A stretch of DNA of 64,000 bases from Chloroflexota bacterium (GCA_016191845.1 JACPVF010000007.1:806001-870000); one strand, 5' to 3'; positions 24,134-33,872 are shown, numbered from the stretch's first letter. Translations and numbers: made by a program. Notes: generated by a model not told the origin, from the sequence alone.

Positions 24134-26377
24134 ATGCTTAAACTGCTCAAATACGTCAAACCTTATCTGTGGATGCTGCTGCTGGCCATCGCGCTGCTCT
24201 TCGCGCAGGCCAACTTCGACCTGGCCCTGCCCGATTATCTTTCGCGCATCGTCAACAACGGCATCCAGAAAGGCGGCGTGGAGAACGCCGTGCCGGTTGC
24301 CATCCGCCAGAACGAAATGAATCGTGTGCTCATCTTCATGAGTGCAGCGGATAAGGAGTCGGTACTGGCCGATTACACCCTCATCGACCAGAACTCTGCC
24401 GACTACGACAAGTATCTGTCGGACTATCCCGCCCTGGCATCTGGTCCCGTTTATGTGTTGAATCCCATCGATCAGGCCGAGATCGACCGCCTGAACCCGA
24501 TCATGGCCAAGGCCCTGTTGGCGGTCTCAGGCATCGAGAAAGCCCTGGCCGATCCCGCAGCGGCGGCCCAGATGAGCGGCGCCTTCGGTGGCTTCGACCT
24601 GTCCAAGCTGCCGCCCGGCATGGATGTGTTTGCCATGCTGGCCAAGATGCCTGCTGATCAGGTCACGAAGATGACCGACTCGATGGACTCGAAATTCGCA
24701 ACCCTTGGCGATAACATGCTGGTGCAGGCCGCTGTCAGCGCGGTCAAGGCGGAGTATCAGGCCCTCGGCATGAACACCGACAAACTCCAGAACAACTACA
24801 TCCTGAATGTGGGCGCCTGGATGTTGCTGCTGACCCTGGCCTCGGGTGTGTGTACCATTATTGTGGGGTACCTCTCCGCGAAGATCGCGGCGGGCATGGC
24901 GCGCGACATCCGCCGCGACGTGTTCAAGACTGTCGAAAGCTACTCAAACACCGAGTTTGACAAGTTCTCGACCGCCTCGCTCATCACCCGCACCACCAAC
25001 GATGTGACCCAGATCCAGATGGTGGTGGTCATGATGGTGCGCATGATGTTCTATGCCCCGTTGATGGGCATCGGCGGCATCATCAAGGTCATCGCCAAGG
25101 ATTCTCCGCTCTCGTGGCTGATCGGTCTGGCCGTGTTGATGCTGGTCAGTCTGATCATCGTGGTCTTCTCGGTGGCCCTGCCCAAGTTCAAGCTCATCCA
25201 GAAACTGGTGGACCGCATCAACCTGGTCTCACGCGAGAACCTCTCGGGCATGATGGTCATCCGCGCCTTCAACATGCAGCCTTTCGAGGAAGAGCGTTTC
25301 GACAAGGCCAACAAGGACCTGACCGCCGTCAGCCTGTTCATCAACCGTGTGATGGTGGTGATGATGCCGCTCATGATGCTCATCATGAACGTGCTGATGC
25401 TTTCCATCATCTGGTTCGGCGCGAAGCAGGTGGCGGACGCCAATATGCAGGTCGGCGACATGATGGCTTTCATGCAATATGCCATGCAGATCGTGATGTC
25501 GTTCCTGTTCCTCTCGATGATGTTCATCATCATCCCGCGCGCCTCGGTTTCCGCCGACCGCATTTACGAAGTTCTCAGCACCGAGCCGCATATCCATGAT
25601 CCGAAGGAGCCCAGGCAATTCCCTGCATCGTTCAAGGGTTCGGTGGAATTCCGTAACGTCTCGTTCCGCTATCCCGGCGCGGATACCGATGCACTACAAG
25701 ACATCAGCTTCACTGCCCGGCCCGGACAGACCACTGCCTTCATCGGTTCGACCGGCGCGGGCAAGTCCACCATCGTCAACCTGATTCCGCGCTTCTACGA
25801 GGTGACGAACGGCGCAATTTTGGTGGACGGTGTGGACATCCGCGAAGTGACCCAGCACGATCTGCGCGACAAGATCGGCTATGTGCCGCAGAAGAGCGCG
25901 TTGTTCTCGGGCACCATCGAGTCGAATCTGCGCTATGCAGACGAAGACGCCACCCCCGAAATGCTGCAATCGGCCATCGAGATCGCCCAGGCCAGGGAGT
26001 TCGTCGAGTCCAAGCCTGAAGGCATGGTCACGGAGATCGCCCAGGGCGGCACCAACGTCTCGGGCGGACAGAAGCAGCGCCTTTCCATTGCGCGCGCCAT
26101 CGTCAAGAAGCCGCCGATCTACATCCTCGACGACTCCTTCTCTGCGCTCGACTTCAAGACCGATGCCGCGCTGCGCCGCGCCTTCAAGGAGCAGGCCGCG
26201 GATAGCACTCTGCTGGTCGTCACCCAGCGTGTCTCAACCATCAAGAATGCGGAACAGATCATTGTGCTCGATGAAGGCCGCATCGTTGGTACGGGTACGC
26301 ACAATGAATTAATGGAAAATTGCGAAACGTATAAAGAGATTGCCTTGTCGCAACTCAGCAAGGAGGAATTATCATGA
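24134..26377 (+). CDS. ABC exporter half-transporter with large extracytoplasmic insert
   Basis: A 747-residue type IV exporter subunit: membrane domain then ATPase. After the first membrane segment there is an insert of about 165 residues (about 55-220), rich in Ala, Asp and Met, before the second segment at NYILNVGAWMLLLTLASG. The ATPase shows Walker A GSTGAGKST, signature VSGGQKQR and Walker B ILDDSFSALD. The residue after the Walker B aspartate is Asp, not the catalytic Glu, as in the degenerate-site subunit of heterodimeric exporters such as TM287. It overlaps the next gene by ATGA. Confidence 0.94.
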   Translation: MLKLLKYVKPYLWMLLLAIALLFAQANFDLALPDYLSRIVNNGIQKGGVENAVPVAIRQNEMNRVLIFMSAADKESVLADYTLIDQNSADYDKYLSDYPALASGPVYVLNPIDQAEIDRLNPIMAKALLAVSGIEKALADPAAAAQMSGAFGGFDLSKLPPGMDVFAMLAKMPADQVTKMTDSMDSKFATLGDNMLVQAAVSAVKAEYQALGMNTDKLQNNYILNVGAWMLLLTLASGVCTIIVGYLSAKIAAGMARDIRRDVFKTVESYSNTEFDKFSTASLITRTTNDVTQIQMVVVMMVRMMFYAPLMGIGGIIKVIAKDSPLSWLIGLAVLMLVSLIIVVFSVALPKFKLIQKLVDRINLVSRENLSGMMVIRAFNMQPFEEERFDKANKDLTAVSLFINRVMVVMMPLMMLIMNVLMLSIIWFGAKQVADANMQVGDMMAFMQYAMQIVMSFLFLSMMFIIIPRASVSADRIYEVLSTEPHIHDPKEPRQFPASFKGSVEFRNVSFRYPGADTDALQDISFTARPGQTTAFIGSTGAGKSTIVNLIPRFYEVTNGAILVDGVDIREVTQHDLRDKIGYVPQKSALFSGTIESNLRYADEDATPEMLQSAIEIAQAREFVESKPEGMVTEIAQGGTNVSGGQKQRLSIARAIVKKPPIYILDDSFSALDFKTDAALRRAFKEQAADSTLLVVTQRVSTIKNAEQIIVLDEGRIVGTGTHNELMENCETYKEIALSQLSKEELS

Positions 26378-28248
26378 TGTTCCAAGGCAGACCTCAGCAA
26401 CAACGCCGCGGTGGCGGCGCCCAGATGCATGGTCCCATGGCGGGCATGATGCCTGGCGCCAAGGCCCGCGATTTCGGCGGGACGATGCGCAAGCTGATCG
26501 AATATCTCGGTGCATACCGCCTCCCGATCCTGATTGTCATGGTCATGGCGATTGCTTCCACCGCCTCCAATATCGTTGGTCCGAAGATCCTCGGTCAGGC
26601 CACCACCAAACTGTTCGAGGGTGTGATGGCTCAATTGAGTGGGAGCGGCTCCATCGATTTCGAATATATCGGCCGCATTGCACTGATCACGCTTGGGTTG
26701 TACCTGCTCTCGGCGCTGTTTGCCTACGCCCAAGGCTGGATCATGGCCAATGTCTCGACGGATATCTCCTACCGTTTCCGCCGCGACATCTCGCAGAAGA
26801 TCAACCGCATGCCGCTGAAGTACTTCGACACCACCACGCACGGCGAAGTGCTCTCGCGCATCACCAACGACGTGGACACGGTCAACCAGACCCTCAGCCA
26901 GAGTCTGACCCAGATCATCACTTCGGTGGTGACCGTGATCGGCGTGCTGATCATGATGTTCTCCATCAGCTGGGTCATGACGTTGGTGGCGTTGGTCATC
27001 ATTCCGCTCTCGATGATCGCGGTCATGCTGATTGTGCGCCAGTCGCAGAAGTTCTTCAAACAGCAGCAGGATTACCTGGGCCATGTCAACGGACACGTCG
27101 AGGAAATGTACGGCGGTCACATCGTGATGAAGGCCTTCAACGGCGAGCAGGAGAGCATCGAAAAGTTCGATGGTTCGAATAACAAACTCTACGACGCTGC
27201 CTGGAAGTCACAGTTCCTCTCGGGCCTGATGATGCCGATCATGAACTTCATCGGCAACCTCGGTTACGTGGCGGTGGCCATCCTCGGCGGATACCTGGCC
27301 GTGACCGGCAAGATCACCGTCGGTGATATCCAGGCTTTTATCCAGTACGTGCGCTCGTTCACCCAGCCCATCACGCAGCTGGCCAACATCTCCAACATCC
27401 TCCAGCAGACCGCGGCGGCGGCGGAGCGTGTCTTTGAGTTCCTCGACGAGGCCGAAGAGACGCCTGAAGCCGAGAGCCCGGTCCAGCTCGAGGAGGTCCA
27501 GGGCCACGTCGAGTTCAAGGATGTCCATTTCGGCTACAACCCCGAGAAGATCGTCATCAATGATTTCTCCGCCGAGGCCGAGCCCGGGCATAAGATCGCC
27601 ATCGTCGGACCGACGGGCGCGGGCAAGACCACCATGGTCAAGCTGCTCATGCGCTTCTACGACGTGAACGAAGGCGCCATCTTCGTGGATGGGCACGATA
27701 TCCGCGATTTCACCCGCCGCGACCTGCGCAAGATGTTCGGCATGGTGTTGCAGGATACCTGGCTCTACAATGCCTCCATTATGGAGAACATCCGCTATGG
27801 ACGCCCGGGCGCCACGGACGAGGAAGTCATCGCCGCCGCCAAAGCCGCCCACGTGGACCACTTCGTCCACACTTGGCCCGATGGCTACAACATGGTCCTC
27901 AACGAGGAGACCTCCAACATCTCGCAGGGACAGATGCAATTGCTGACCATCGCCCGCGCTTTCCTGGCCGATCCGAAGATCCTGATCCTCGACGAGGCCA
28001 CCTCCAGCGTGGACACCCGCACCGAGATCCTCATCCAAAAAGCGATGGACAGCTTGATGAAGAATCGCACATCCTTTGTCATTGCTCACCGTTTGTCCAC
28101 CATCCGCAACGCGGACTTGATCCTGGTCATGCAGCACGGCGACATCGTCGAGCAGGGCAACCATGAGGAATTGCTCGCCAAACAGGGCGCGTACTACGAC
28201 CTGTACATGAGCCAGTTCTCGAAACAGGGCGAAGATGCGGTAGTGTAG
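26374..28248 (+). CDS. ABC exporter half-transporter, partner subunit
   Basis: A 624-residue partner of the preceding subunit. A Gly/Met-rich N-terminus (QQRRGGGAQMHGPMAGMMPG) precedes six membrane segments and an ATPase with Walker A GPTGAGKTT, Walker B LILDEATSSVD with the catalytic Glu, and the switch His in IAHRLST. Its signature reads ISQGQ instead of LSGGQ, so the pair should have one normal and one degenerate ATP site, as in TM287/288 and BmrCD. Probably a multidrug or lipid exporter controlled by the MarR protein. Confidence 0.94.
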   Translation: MMFQGRPQQQRRGGGAQMHGPMAGMMPGAKARDFGGTMRKLIEYLGAYRLPILIVMVMAIASTASNIVGPKILGQATTKLFEGVMAQLSGSGSIDFEYIGRIALITLGLYLLSALFAYAQGWIMANVSTDISYRFRRDISQKINRMPLKYFDTTTHGEVLSRITNDVDTVNQTLSQSLTQIITSVVTVIGVLIMMFSISWVMTLVALVIIPLSMIAVMLIVRQSQKFFKQQQDYLGHVNGHVEEMYGGHIVMKAFNGEQESIEKFDGSNNKLYDAAWKSQFLSGLMMPIMNFIGNLGYVAVAILGGYLAVTGKITVGDIQAFIQYVRSFTQPITQLANISNILQQTAAAAERVFEFLDEAEETPEAESPVQLEEVQGHVEFKDVHFGYNPEKIVINDFSAEAEPGHKIAIVGPTGAGKTTMVKLLMRFYDVNEGAIFVDGHDIRDFTRRDLRKMFGMVLQDTWLYNASIMENIRYGRPGATDEEVIAAAKAAHVDHFVHTWPDGYNMVLNEETSNISQGQMQLLTIARAFLADPKILILDEATSSVDTRTEILIQKAMDSLMKNRTSFVIAHRLSTIRNADLILVMQHGDIVEQGNHEELLAKQGAYYDLYMSQFSKQGEDAVV

Positions 28249-28267
28249 AAGAAAAGATGAAAGACAC

Positions 28268-28308
28268 AAGAGGCCCTTGCCTATACAGGCAAGGGCCTCT
28301 TCATTTCT
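28268..28308 (+). terminator. Intrinsic terminator after ABC exporter operon
   Basis: A 14-bp perfect stem (AGAGGCCCTTGCCT / AGGCAAGGGCCTCT) with a 4-base loop, followed by TTCATTTCT, lies 20 bases after the exporter stop. The T tract is weak but the stem is very stable. Confidence 0.82.
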
Positions 28309-28358
28309 AAAATACCTGCTTGACAAATCAGAAATTATGTTCTAAAATTCATTCAGTA

Positions 28359-28387
28359 TATGTAACCATTTGATTACATAAAAGGTG
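28359..28387 (+). promoter_or_regulatory. Inverted repeat operator candidate before ArsR-type gene
   Basis: TATGTAA and TTACATA form a perfect 7-bp inverted repeat with an 8-base spacer (28359-28380), just before AAAGGTG and the ATG at 28390. The position is right for autoregulation by the ArsR-type protein. Confidence 0.6.
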
Positions 28388-28389
28388 CC

Positions 28390-28707
28390 ATGAGAAGAGA
28401 CGTATTTCAAGCCATTGCAGACCCTAACCGTCGTGCGATCTTGTCCCTGCTTGCGGGTCAACGTATGACCCTGAACCGGGTGGCCGAAAATTTTGCCATT
28501 AGCCGCCCGGCTGTTTCGAAACACATCCGTATCTTGAAGGAATGCGGATTGGTGGTTGTCATCCCGCAAGGGCGGGAACGATATGTGGAGGCGCGGTTTG
28601 ACAAGCTTGGCGAAGTCACCGATTGGATCGAACAATATCGCCAGATTTGGGAAGACCGCTTCAATCGCCTGGACGATTTACTGGAACAAATGAAAAAGGA
28701 GAAATGA
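28390..28707 (+). CDS. ArsR-type winged-helix regulator
   Basis: A 105-residue DNA-binding protein beginning [20 protein letters not shown], typical of the ArsR/SmtB-like regulators that precede SRPBCC genes. The recognition helix is around [15 protein letters not shown], followed by the wing [15 protein letters not shown]. No cysteine-rich metal site is seen. It is two bases before the SRPBCC gene, forming a common regulator/SRPBCC pair, and probably represses this small operon through the inverted repeat just upstream. Confidence 0.93.
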   Translation: MRRDVFQAIADPNRRAILSLLAGQRMTLNRVAENFAISRPAVSKHIRILKECGLVVVIPQGRERYVEARFDKLGEVTDWIEQYRQIWEDRFNRLDDLLEQMKKEK

Positions 28708-28708
28708 C

Positions 28709-29188
28709 ATGCCATCCAAAAATAAGACCGTTGTGATCGCCGAACCTGGTAAACAGGACCTGTTCATCATCCGCGAGTTCGATGCGCCGCGCGAGCTTGT
28801 GTATAAGGCTCACGTTGACCCTCAACTCTATGTTCAGTGGCTGGGTCCAAACGGGTATGAGATGCTTCTCGAAGCATTTGAACCTGTCAGCGGTGGAAAG
28901 TACCGCTACGTTCACAAAGACAAAGATGGGAACCTATACGGTTTTCATGGCTCGTTCCATGAGATGTCCATCGAGAGGATGATCCAGACCTTCGAATATG
29001 AGGGCTACCCCGGTCATGTCTCGCTGGATTGCATGACGCTGGAAGCCCTGCCCGGTAACCGGACCAAAGCCACGATCCATTCCATCTTCCAGTCGATCGA
29101 GGACCGTGATGGGATGATCCAAAACGGGATGGAGAAGGGTGTCCGTGAAGGGTATGAACGGTTGGATGATGTTTTAGGGGCTACGTAA
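28709..29188 (+). CDS. SRPBCC/AHSA1-domain protein
   Basis: A 159-residue helix-grip protein of the activator-of-Hsp90 ATPase homologue (AHSA1) type. Typical parts are [19 protein letters not shown] near residue 20, QWLGPNGYE, the strands around [20 protein letters not shown], and the C-terminal helix [21 protein letters not shown]. Such proteins bind hydrophobic small molecules; the ligand is unknown. It is transcribed with the ArsR-type regulator. Confidence 0.92.
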   Translation: MPSKNKTVVIAEPGKQDLFIIREFDAPRELVYKAHVDPQLYVQWLGPNGYEMLLEAFEPVSGGKYRYVHKDKDGNLYGFHGSFHEMSIERMIQTFEYEGYPGHVSLDCMTLEALPGNRTKATIHSIFQSIEDRDGMIQNGMEKGVREGYERLDDVLGAT

Positions 29189-29259
29189 AAGTGGTAAAGA
29201 TGATCCTGGATCCTCAAGATTTTACTGGAAACTATTAACTTTAAAAGGAGAATTTAGAA

Positions 29260-29769
29260 ATGAACAAGATCAACCCGTGCTTATGGTTCGACACGCAAGC
29301 TGAAGAGGCGATGAATCACTACGTCAACACATTCAACGGTGCGCCGTATAAAAAACAGGAGTCCAGAATCGTCAGCATCACCCGCTATGAAAAAGGCATG
29401 GAAGCACCCGGCGCGGACGCGTTGGAAGGCAAGGTCATCACCGGTATTTTCGAACTTGCAGGCCAGCGTTTCATGGCGCTCGATGGCGGACCGATCTTCA
29501 AATTCAATGAAGCGGTTTCGTTCTATGTCGAATGCGAGGACCAGAAGGAAGTCGATTACTTCTGGGAGCGGCTGTCCGCTGTGCCTGAGATGGAACAATG
29601 CGGTTGGTGCAAGGACAAGTTTGGGCTGTCGTGGCAGATCATCCCGAAACAATTGGGCGAGTTGACCGGGACTCCAGATGCGGCCAGGTCCCAGCGCGTG
29701 GTCAATGCCATGTTGAAGATGAAGAAGATCATCGTAGCCGACTTACAGAAGGCGCACGACAGCGACTAA
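29260..29769 (+). CDS. VOC superfamily protein, PhnB/YjdN-like
   Basis: A 169-residue protein of the vicinal-oxygen-chelate fold, close to the PhnB/3-demethylubiquinone methyltransferase-like group. It starts INPCLWFDTQAEEAMNHYVN, contains FELAGQRFMALDGGP..KFNEAVSFYVEC, and ends with WCKDKFGLSWQIIPKQL, all typical of the group. Despite the older name, most members have no shown methyltransferase activity. It is preceded by AAAAGGAGAA and follows the SRPBCC gene by 71 bases, so it is probably in the same operon. Confidence 0.92.
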   Translation: MNKINPCLWFDTQAEEAMNHYVNTFNGAPYKKQESRIVSITRYEKGMEAPGADALEGKVITGIFELAGQRFMALDGGPIFKFNEAVSFYVECEDQKEVDYFWERLSAVPEMEQCGWCKDKFGLSWQIIPKQLGELTGTPDAARSQRVVNAMLKMKKIIVADLQKAHDSD

Positions 29770-29841
29770 CGATGGTTGGCGGCTGCACGGCAAAAGAATG
29801 TTTTGCTGCCTCCAAGTGATTGAGAAACGTATTTGCATTCT

Positions 29842-29880
29842 GAAGCCCCTTACCAGGAACGGCAAGGGGCTTCTTGCTTG
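29842..29880 (+). terminator. Intrinsic terminator after VOC gene
   Basis: A 10-bp perfect stem (GAAGCCCCTT / AAGGGGCTTC) with a 12-base loop is followed by TTGCTTG. The T tract is short. Confidence 0.7.
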
Positions 29881-29934
29881 ACGGTTACTTTGGTTGGTCG
29901 TATAACTCGACCTATCCTGAATAGAGGGTTGCTT

Positions 29935-30618
29935 ATGGACATCAACTTCTGGGCAATTGGTATTACGATAGGTCTGCTTCTCCTGGCTTTGTGGATTTTT
30001 GCCTCCATTCGTGTGAAAAGTGTTTGGAGTGGATTCGTGCTGGCAGCTGTGCTATCTATGCTTGTTGCTGTTCTAATGATCGTTTTGTTTGGTCCGATAA
30101 TTTTATTCCAGTATATCCCTGAAAAAATCCAATTTTACATTGGGGTGCTTTCTTCATTGATCGGTTGTCTTGCTTTTGCATTGGTTTCCCTTACTCTTGG
30201 TTGTAGATTAAAAGCGGCAGGTAACTATATCCTCAAGGAACAAATGAAAAGCGCGCAACTGGCACAGGGAGCAGCAATGTTTCTGCTTTTCTACTGTCAA
30301 ATAACAGTTGCAATCGATTCGATCTACAGTATGAATGCGTACGAATCTTACAGACGAAATATTTTTGGGTGGATCGTCAACATTTGTCTGGCACTTTATT
30401 CTTACTATTCATTCGAATATCGCGAAAAGGGATTTGTTCACCGCGGCAAGGTTATTTTGTTTTCCAATATTGGATATGCCAGGTGGGAAAACCCGTGGAC
30501 CAAAATGAAACTCAAAGTTCGACTAAAAGACACAAAACAGGAAACGACACTTAAAATCCCTTCGGACATGAGTGCTTTGGTTAACAATTACGTTAAAGCG
30601 AACTCCCCTCGCCCCTGA
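29935..30618 (+). CDS. AT-rich membrane protein, DUF5673-like C-terminus
   Basis: A 227-residue protein with five hydrophobic segments in the first 165 residues and a soluble C-terminal domain. The C-terminal part (GFVHRGKVILFSNIGYARWE, then LKIPSDMSALVNNYVK) resembles the DUF5673 domain seen at the end of small bacterial membrane proteins. Its codon use is AT-rich compared with the flanking genes, suggesting recent acquisition. The ATG at 29935 follows an AGAGGG ribosome-binding site; the longer frame upstream runs through the preceding terminator and is rejected. Function unknown. Confidence 0.75.
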   Translation: MDINFWAIGITIGLLLLALWIFASIRVKSVWSGFVLAAVLSMLVAVLMIVLFGPIILFQYIPEKIQFYIGVLSSLIGCLAFALVSLTLGCRLKAAGNYILKEQMKSAQLAQGAAMFLLFYCQITVAIDSIYSMNAYESYRRNIFGWIVNICLALYSYYSFEYREKGFVHRGKVILFSNIGYARWENPWTKMKLKVRLKDTKQETTLKIPSDMSALVNNYVKANSPRP

Positions 30619-30726
30619 CCAATTTTTTTACCCTCCCATTGCGCAAACCAGGGGCGAATCAGCCGTAAAACCGAATCTGCGGGTACAATTGGCACTCATA
30701 TCACCTCGAACGGCAGGGACGCCCGC

Positions 30727-31893
30727 ATGAGAGTAGAACGCTTCAAAGAACTGGATGGGATGCGCGGGCTGGCATCCATCATGGTCATCTCGTATCACAT
30801 CTTCAAACGCGGGGAATATTTCACCACCAACCCGATCCTGCACTTTGTCACTGGCGTGACCCTGTACAACTGGTATGCCATTGAGACCTTCTTCGTTCTC
30901 TCAGGCTTTTTGATCACCAGCATCCTGCTCCGAACCAAGGGCGAACCGCATTTCTTCCGCAATTTCTACGTGCGCCGCTCGCTGCGGGTCTTTCCGCTTT
31001 ATTACTTCGCGTTGATCGTCATCATCGCATTGCTGCCCACCGTGGAACCCGATTACATGCCCGAACTGCCGCGCCTGATTCCCATCCTGTTGCTCTATCA
31101 GCAGAACTGGGTCTACCTCATCGGGAATGTCAAGACCACTATTTACCTGGCAGTCACCTGGTCTCTGGCTGTGGAGGAGCAATTCTATCTGGCCTGGCCG
31201 TTCGTGGTGAATGCCCTGAGCAAGAAAAATCTTCTGCGGCTGAGCTTTACGATCATTGGACTTTCGAACCTGGCCCGCATCCTGGCTGCCATCTTCTGGA
31301 CCGACGCCAACCGCATGGCAACCTTTTTCTTCTACAACTCATTCACCCGCATGGAACCGATTGCCTTCGGTGTCCTGCTGGCGATTGCCTTTACCGAGCC
31401 AGGTTGGAAGGAAAAACTGAGCAAATACTCCCTGCCTGTCTTTCTAACGACCTATATTACCCTATTGATCGTCGAGTACGTCACCAACCCGGGCATCCCG
31501 CATCCCATTTACGGAAACATCCCGCTAACCCTGGTCGGCTACCCGTTGGCTGAAACCTTTGCCGCGGCGTTGATCATCACCCTGACCAACCATGCAGAGA
31601 CCTCCTTCCTGCGCCGCCTGTTCCGCAACAAGATCCTGGTCTTCTTCGGCGACCACAGTTATTCGATGTACCTCTTCCACCTGCCCGTGGGCCTGATCCT
31701 GCTCGATTTCCTCTGGCGTCACGGCTATCGCGGATGGCCCTTCTTCTTTATTTATATTGGCCTGGTCTTTGCGATCACGACCGCCATCTCAATGGTGACC
31801 TGGTACGTGGTCGAACGTCCCATGCTCAACCTGAAAAAATATTTCGAATACAAGGAACCGCAAGCCGCCCCGAGCACTGCGCAGGCGGACTAA
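30727..31893 (+). CDS. Acyltransferase family 3 membrane protein (OafA/YrhL type)
   Basis: A 388-residue integral membrane O-acyltransferase that would modify extracytoplasmic sugars with acetyl or other acyl groups. It begins FKELDGMRGLASIMVISYHI with the conserved catalytic-type His, followed by FFVLSGFLITSILLR, FYVRRSLRVFPLYY and TWSLAVEEQFYLAWP, all strong signatures of the family. About ten membrane segments are present. The C-terminus is a short charged tail. It may act with the glycosyltransferases of the window on an envelope glycan, but no direct linkage shows this. Confidence 0.94.
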   Translation: MRVERFKELDGMRGLASIMVISYHIFKRGEYFTTNPILHFVTGVTLYNWYAIETFFVLSGFLITSILLRTKGEPHFFRNFYVRRSLRVFPLYYFALIVIIALLPTVEPDYMPELPRLIPILLLYQQNWVYLIGNVKTTIYLAVTWSLAVEEQFYLAWPFVVNALSKKNLLRLSFTIIGLSNLARILAAIFWTDANRMATFFFYNSFTRMEPIAFGVLLAIAFTEPGWKEKLSKYSLPVFLTTYITLLIVEYVTNPGIPHPIYGNIPLTLVGYPLAETFAAALIITLTNHAETSFLRRLFRNKILVFFGDHSYSMYLFHLPVGLILLDFLWRHGYRGWPFFFIYIGLVFAITTAISMVTWYVVERPMLNLKKYFEYKEPQAAPSTAQAD

Positions 31894-31902
31894 GTCTCAG
31901 CC

Positions 31903-32412
31903 ATGAACGTGCTGGCTGAGATCTACCGCCATCCCCAAGCCGACCCAAGTGGCAGGACCATCTCGCGGATGTCGGTACGTGCGATCATTTTTCAGGGTCG
32001 GGACCTGCTGCTGGTCCGCGTGGCGATGGGCGGGTACAAATTCCCGGGCGGGGGCGTGGATGAGGGTGAGAGTCAAGCCGAGGCGTTGCGGCGTGAGATC
32101 CTTGAAGAGTGCGGGGCCACCCTGATCCACATTGGGGATGAAGTCGGTGCTGTGGTCGAGTATAAACTTGCCATCGATGAAGGGTTCGACACCTTCAAGA
32201 TGACCTCGTGTTATTTCCTGTGTGACGTGGCAGATGGCTTCGGCCCCCAGAACCTGGACGAATACGAAGCCGACTTGGGCTTCGAGCCGCGCTGGGTGTC
32301 CATTGACGAGGCTCTGCGCGCAAATCGTTCCCTCCTGGAGACCAAGTCTGCGCCTGACTGGTTGAAGAGGGAGATCTTCGTGCTCGAATACCTTCAACAC
32401 AACTTCTGCTGA
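31903..32412 (+). CDS. Nudix hydrolase
   Basis: A 169-residue pyrophosphohydrolase. The Nudix box is complete: GGVDEGESQAEALRREILEE continues into CGA, matching GX5EX7REUXEEXGU near residues 47-69. The preceding strand segment AIIFQGRDLLLVRVAMGG and FPGGG are typical. The substrate is probably a nucleoside diphosphate derivative but cannot be specified. It lies ten bases after the acyltransferase stop and may be co-transcribed. Confidence 0.93.
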   Translation: MNVLAEIYRHPQADPSGRTISRMSVRAIIFQGRDLLLVRVAMGGYKFPGGGVDEGESQAEALRREILEECGATLIHIGDEVGAVVEYKLAIDEGFDTFKMTSCYFLCDVADGFGPQNLDEYEADLGFEPRWVSIDEALRANRSLLETKSAPDWLKREIFVLEYLQHNFC

Positions 32413-32468
32413 CACTTGACACTGACATTTCCACCTGTCTGTGGTTAAATCACGGCAGGAGTCCTGCC

Positions 32469-33872
32469 ATGCCCAAACCTTCCCCTGAGTTCGAAGCCTT
32501 TCTGCAAACCTATCCCACCTTCGCCAAAACCGAATCCATCGACGCTTTGCGCCGCGCGGAATATTCCCGCCTCGATGACGCCGAGCACATCTATCTCGAT
32601 TACACAGGCGGTGGTATTTACGCCGAGTCGCAGATTCGCCAGCATCATGAACTGTTGCGCAAGAACACCTTTGGCAATCCACACTCCACCAATCCCACCT
32701 CGCAGGCTGCCACCAAACTTGTCGAAGGTGCGCGTGAGTATATTCTTGAATTTTTCAACGCTGACCCGAATGAATACCTGGCCATTTTCACCTCCAACGC
32801 CAGCGGGGCACTCAAACTGGTGGGCGAGTCCTATCCCTTCCCAAACGGGCGATACCTGCTGACCTTTGACAACCATAACTCGGTCAATGGGATTCGGGAA
32901 TTCGCCCATGCGCGCGGCGCGGATGTGACCTACATCCCCGTTATGCTCCCCGACATGCGACTCGATTCCGCCACCCTGGACCTCGAGTTGGCCCGTCCCT
33001 CGGCGAGCGGATACAACCTCTTTGCCTTTCCTGCTCAATCGAACTTTTCCTCGGTCCAGCATCCGCTCGAGTGGATCGAGAAAGCCCACGCCCACGGCTG
33101 GGATGTGCTGCTCGATGCGGCGGCCTTCGTTCCAACCAGTAAACTGAACCTCTCACAGGTTCACCCTGATTTTGTGCCGATCTCGTTTTATAAGATGTTT
33201 GGTTATCCCACCGGTATTGGCGCACTGATCGCCCGCAAGGAGGCGCTCGCCAAATTGCATCGTCCCTGGTTTGCGGGTGGGACCATTACGGTTGCATCCG
33301 TGCAGGGCGACAAATACTACCTGGCTGACGGCGCGCCCGCTTTTGAGGATGGCACGCTCGATTACCTCGGCATCCCCGCCGTGGAGATCGGTCTGCGTCA
33401 TATCCAGTCCATTGGTTACGACGTCATCAAGGAGCGTGTCCGCACACTGACGGGCTGGCTGCTCGACAACCTGACACAGATGAAGCACTCCACAGGCGAA
33501 CCATTGGTCCATGTCTACGGTCCGACGAATGTCGACCAGCGTGGCGGCGCGGTGACAGTCAACTTCTTCAATAAGGATGGCCAGCCCATCGACCACCGCT
33601 TTATCGAGCAGGAGGCCAATAAAGTAAATATCTCCCTGCGGACGGGTTGCTTCTGCAATCCGGGCGCGGGTGAGATTGCGCTCGAGATCTCCCAGATGGA
33701 ACTGGCCGCTTGCTTTACTCAGCCCACCCACCGTCAGCGCCTCTCCATCGACGACTTCCGCGTTTGCATCGACGGAAAGGCCAGCGGCGCTGTGCGCATT
33801 TCGGTAGGCATGGTCACCAACTTCAATGACGTGCAGTCGTTCCTGACATTTGCCAGAGGGTTGTTGAGTTGA
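32469..33872 (+). CDS. Class V aminotransferase-fold protein, MoCo sulfurase-like
   Basis: A 467-residue PLP-dependent enzyme resembling the N-terminal NifS-like domain of molybdenum cofactor sulfurase. Characteristic parts are IYLDYTGGGIYAES near residue 38, GNPHSTNPTS near 70, the PLP-lysine segment SFYKMFGYPTGIGALIAR near 240, and RTGCFCNPGAGE with a likely persulfide Cys near residue 395. No C-terminal MOSC domain is present, so it is shorter than the eukaryotic enzyme. Its partner, if any, is not in the window. It is followed by a TTG-started YwbE gene overlapping its stop. Confidence 0.88.
   Translation: MPKPSPEFEAFLQTYPTFAKTESIDALRRAEYSRLDDAEHIYLDYTGGGIYAESQIRQHHELLRKNTFGNPHSTNPTSQAATKLVEGAREYILEFFNADPNEYLAIFTSNASGALKLVGESYPFPNGRYLLTFDNHNSVNGIREFAHARGADVTYIPVMLPDMRLDSATLDLELARPSASGYNLFAFPAQSNFSSVQHPLEWIEKAHAHGWDVLLDAAAFVPTSKLNLSQVHPDFVPISFYKMFGYPTGIGALIARKEALAKLHRPWFAGGTITVASVQGDKYYLADGAPAFEDGTLDYLGIPAVEIGLRHIQSIGYDVIKERVRTLTGWLLDNLTQMKHSTGEPLVHVYGPTNVDQRGGAVTVNFFNKDGQPIDHRFIEQEANKVNISLRTGCFCNPGAGEIALEISQMELAACFTQPTHRQRLSIDDFRVCIDGKASGAVRISVGMVTNFNDVQSFLTFARGLLS

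Noticed and set aside
27208-28326. 372-residue open frame antisense to the second ABC exporter gene
   Set aside because: Shadow frame opposite conserved ATPase motifs, with no family resemblance.
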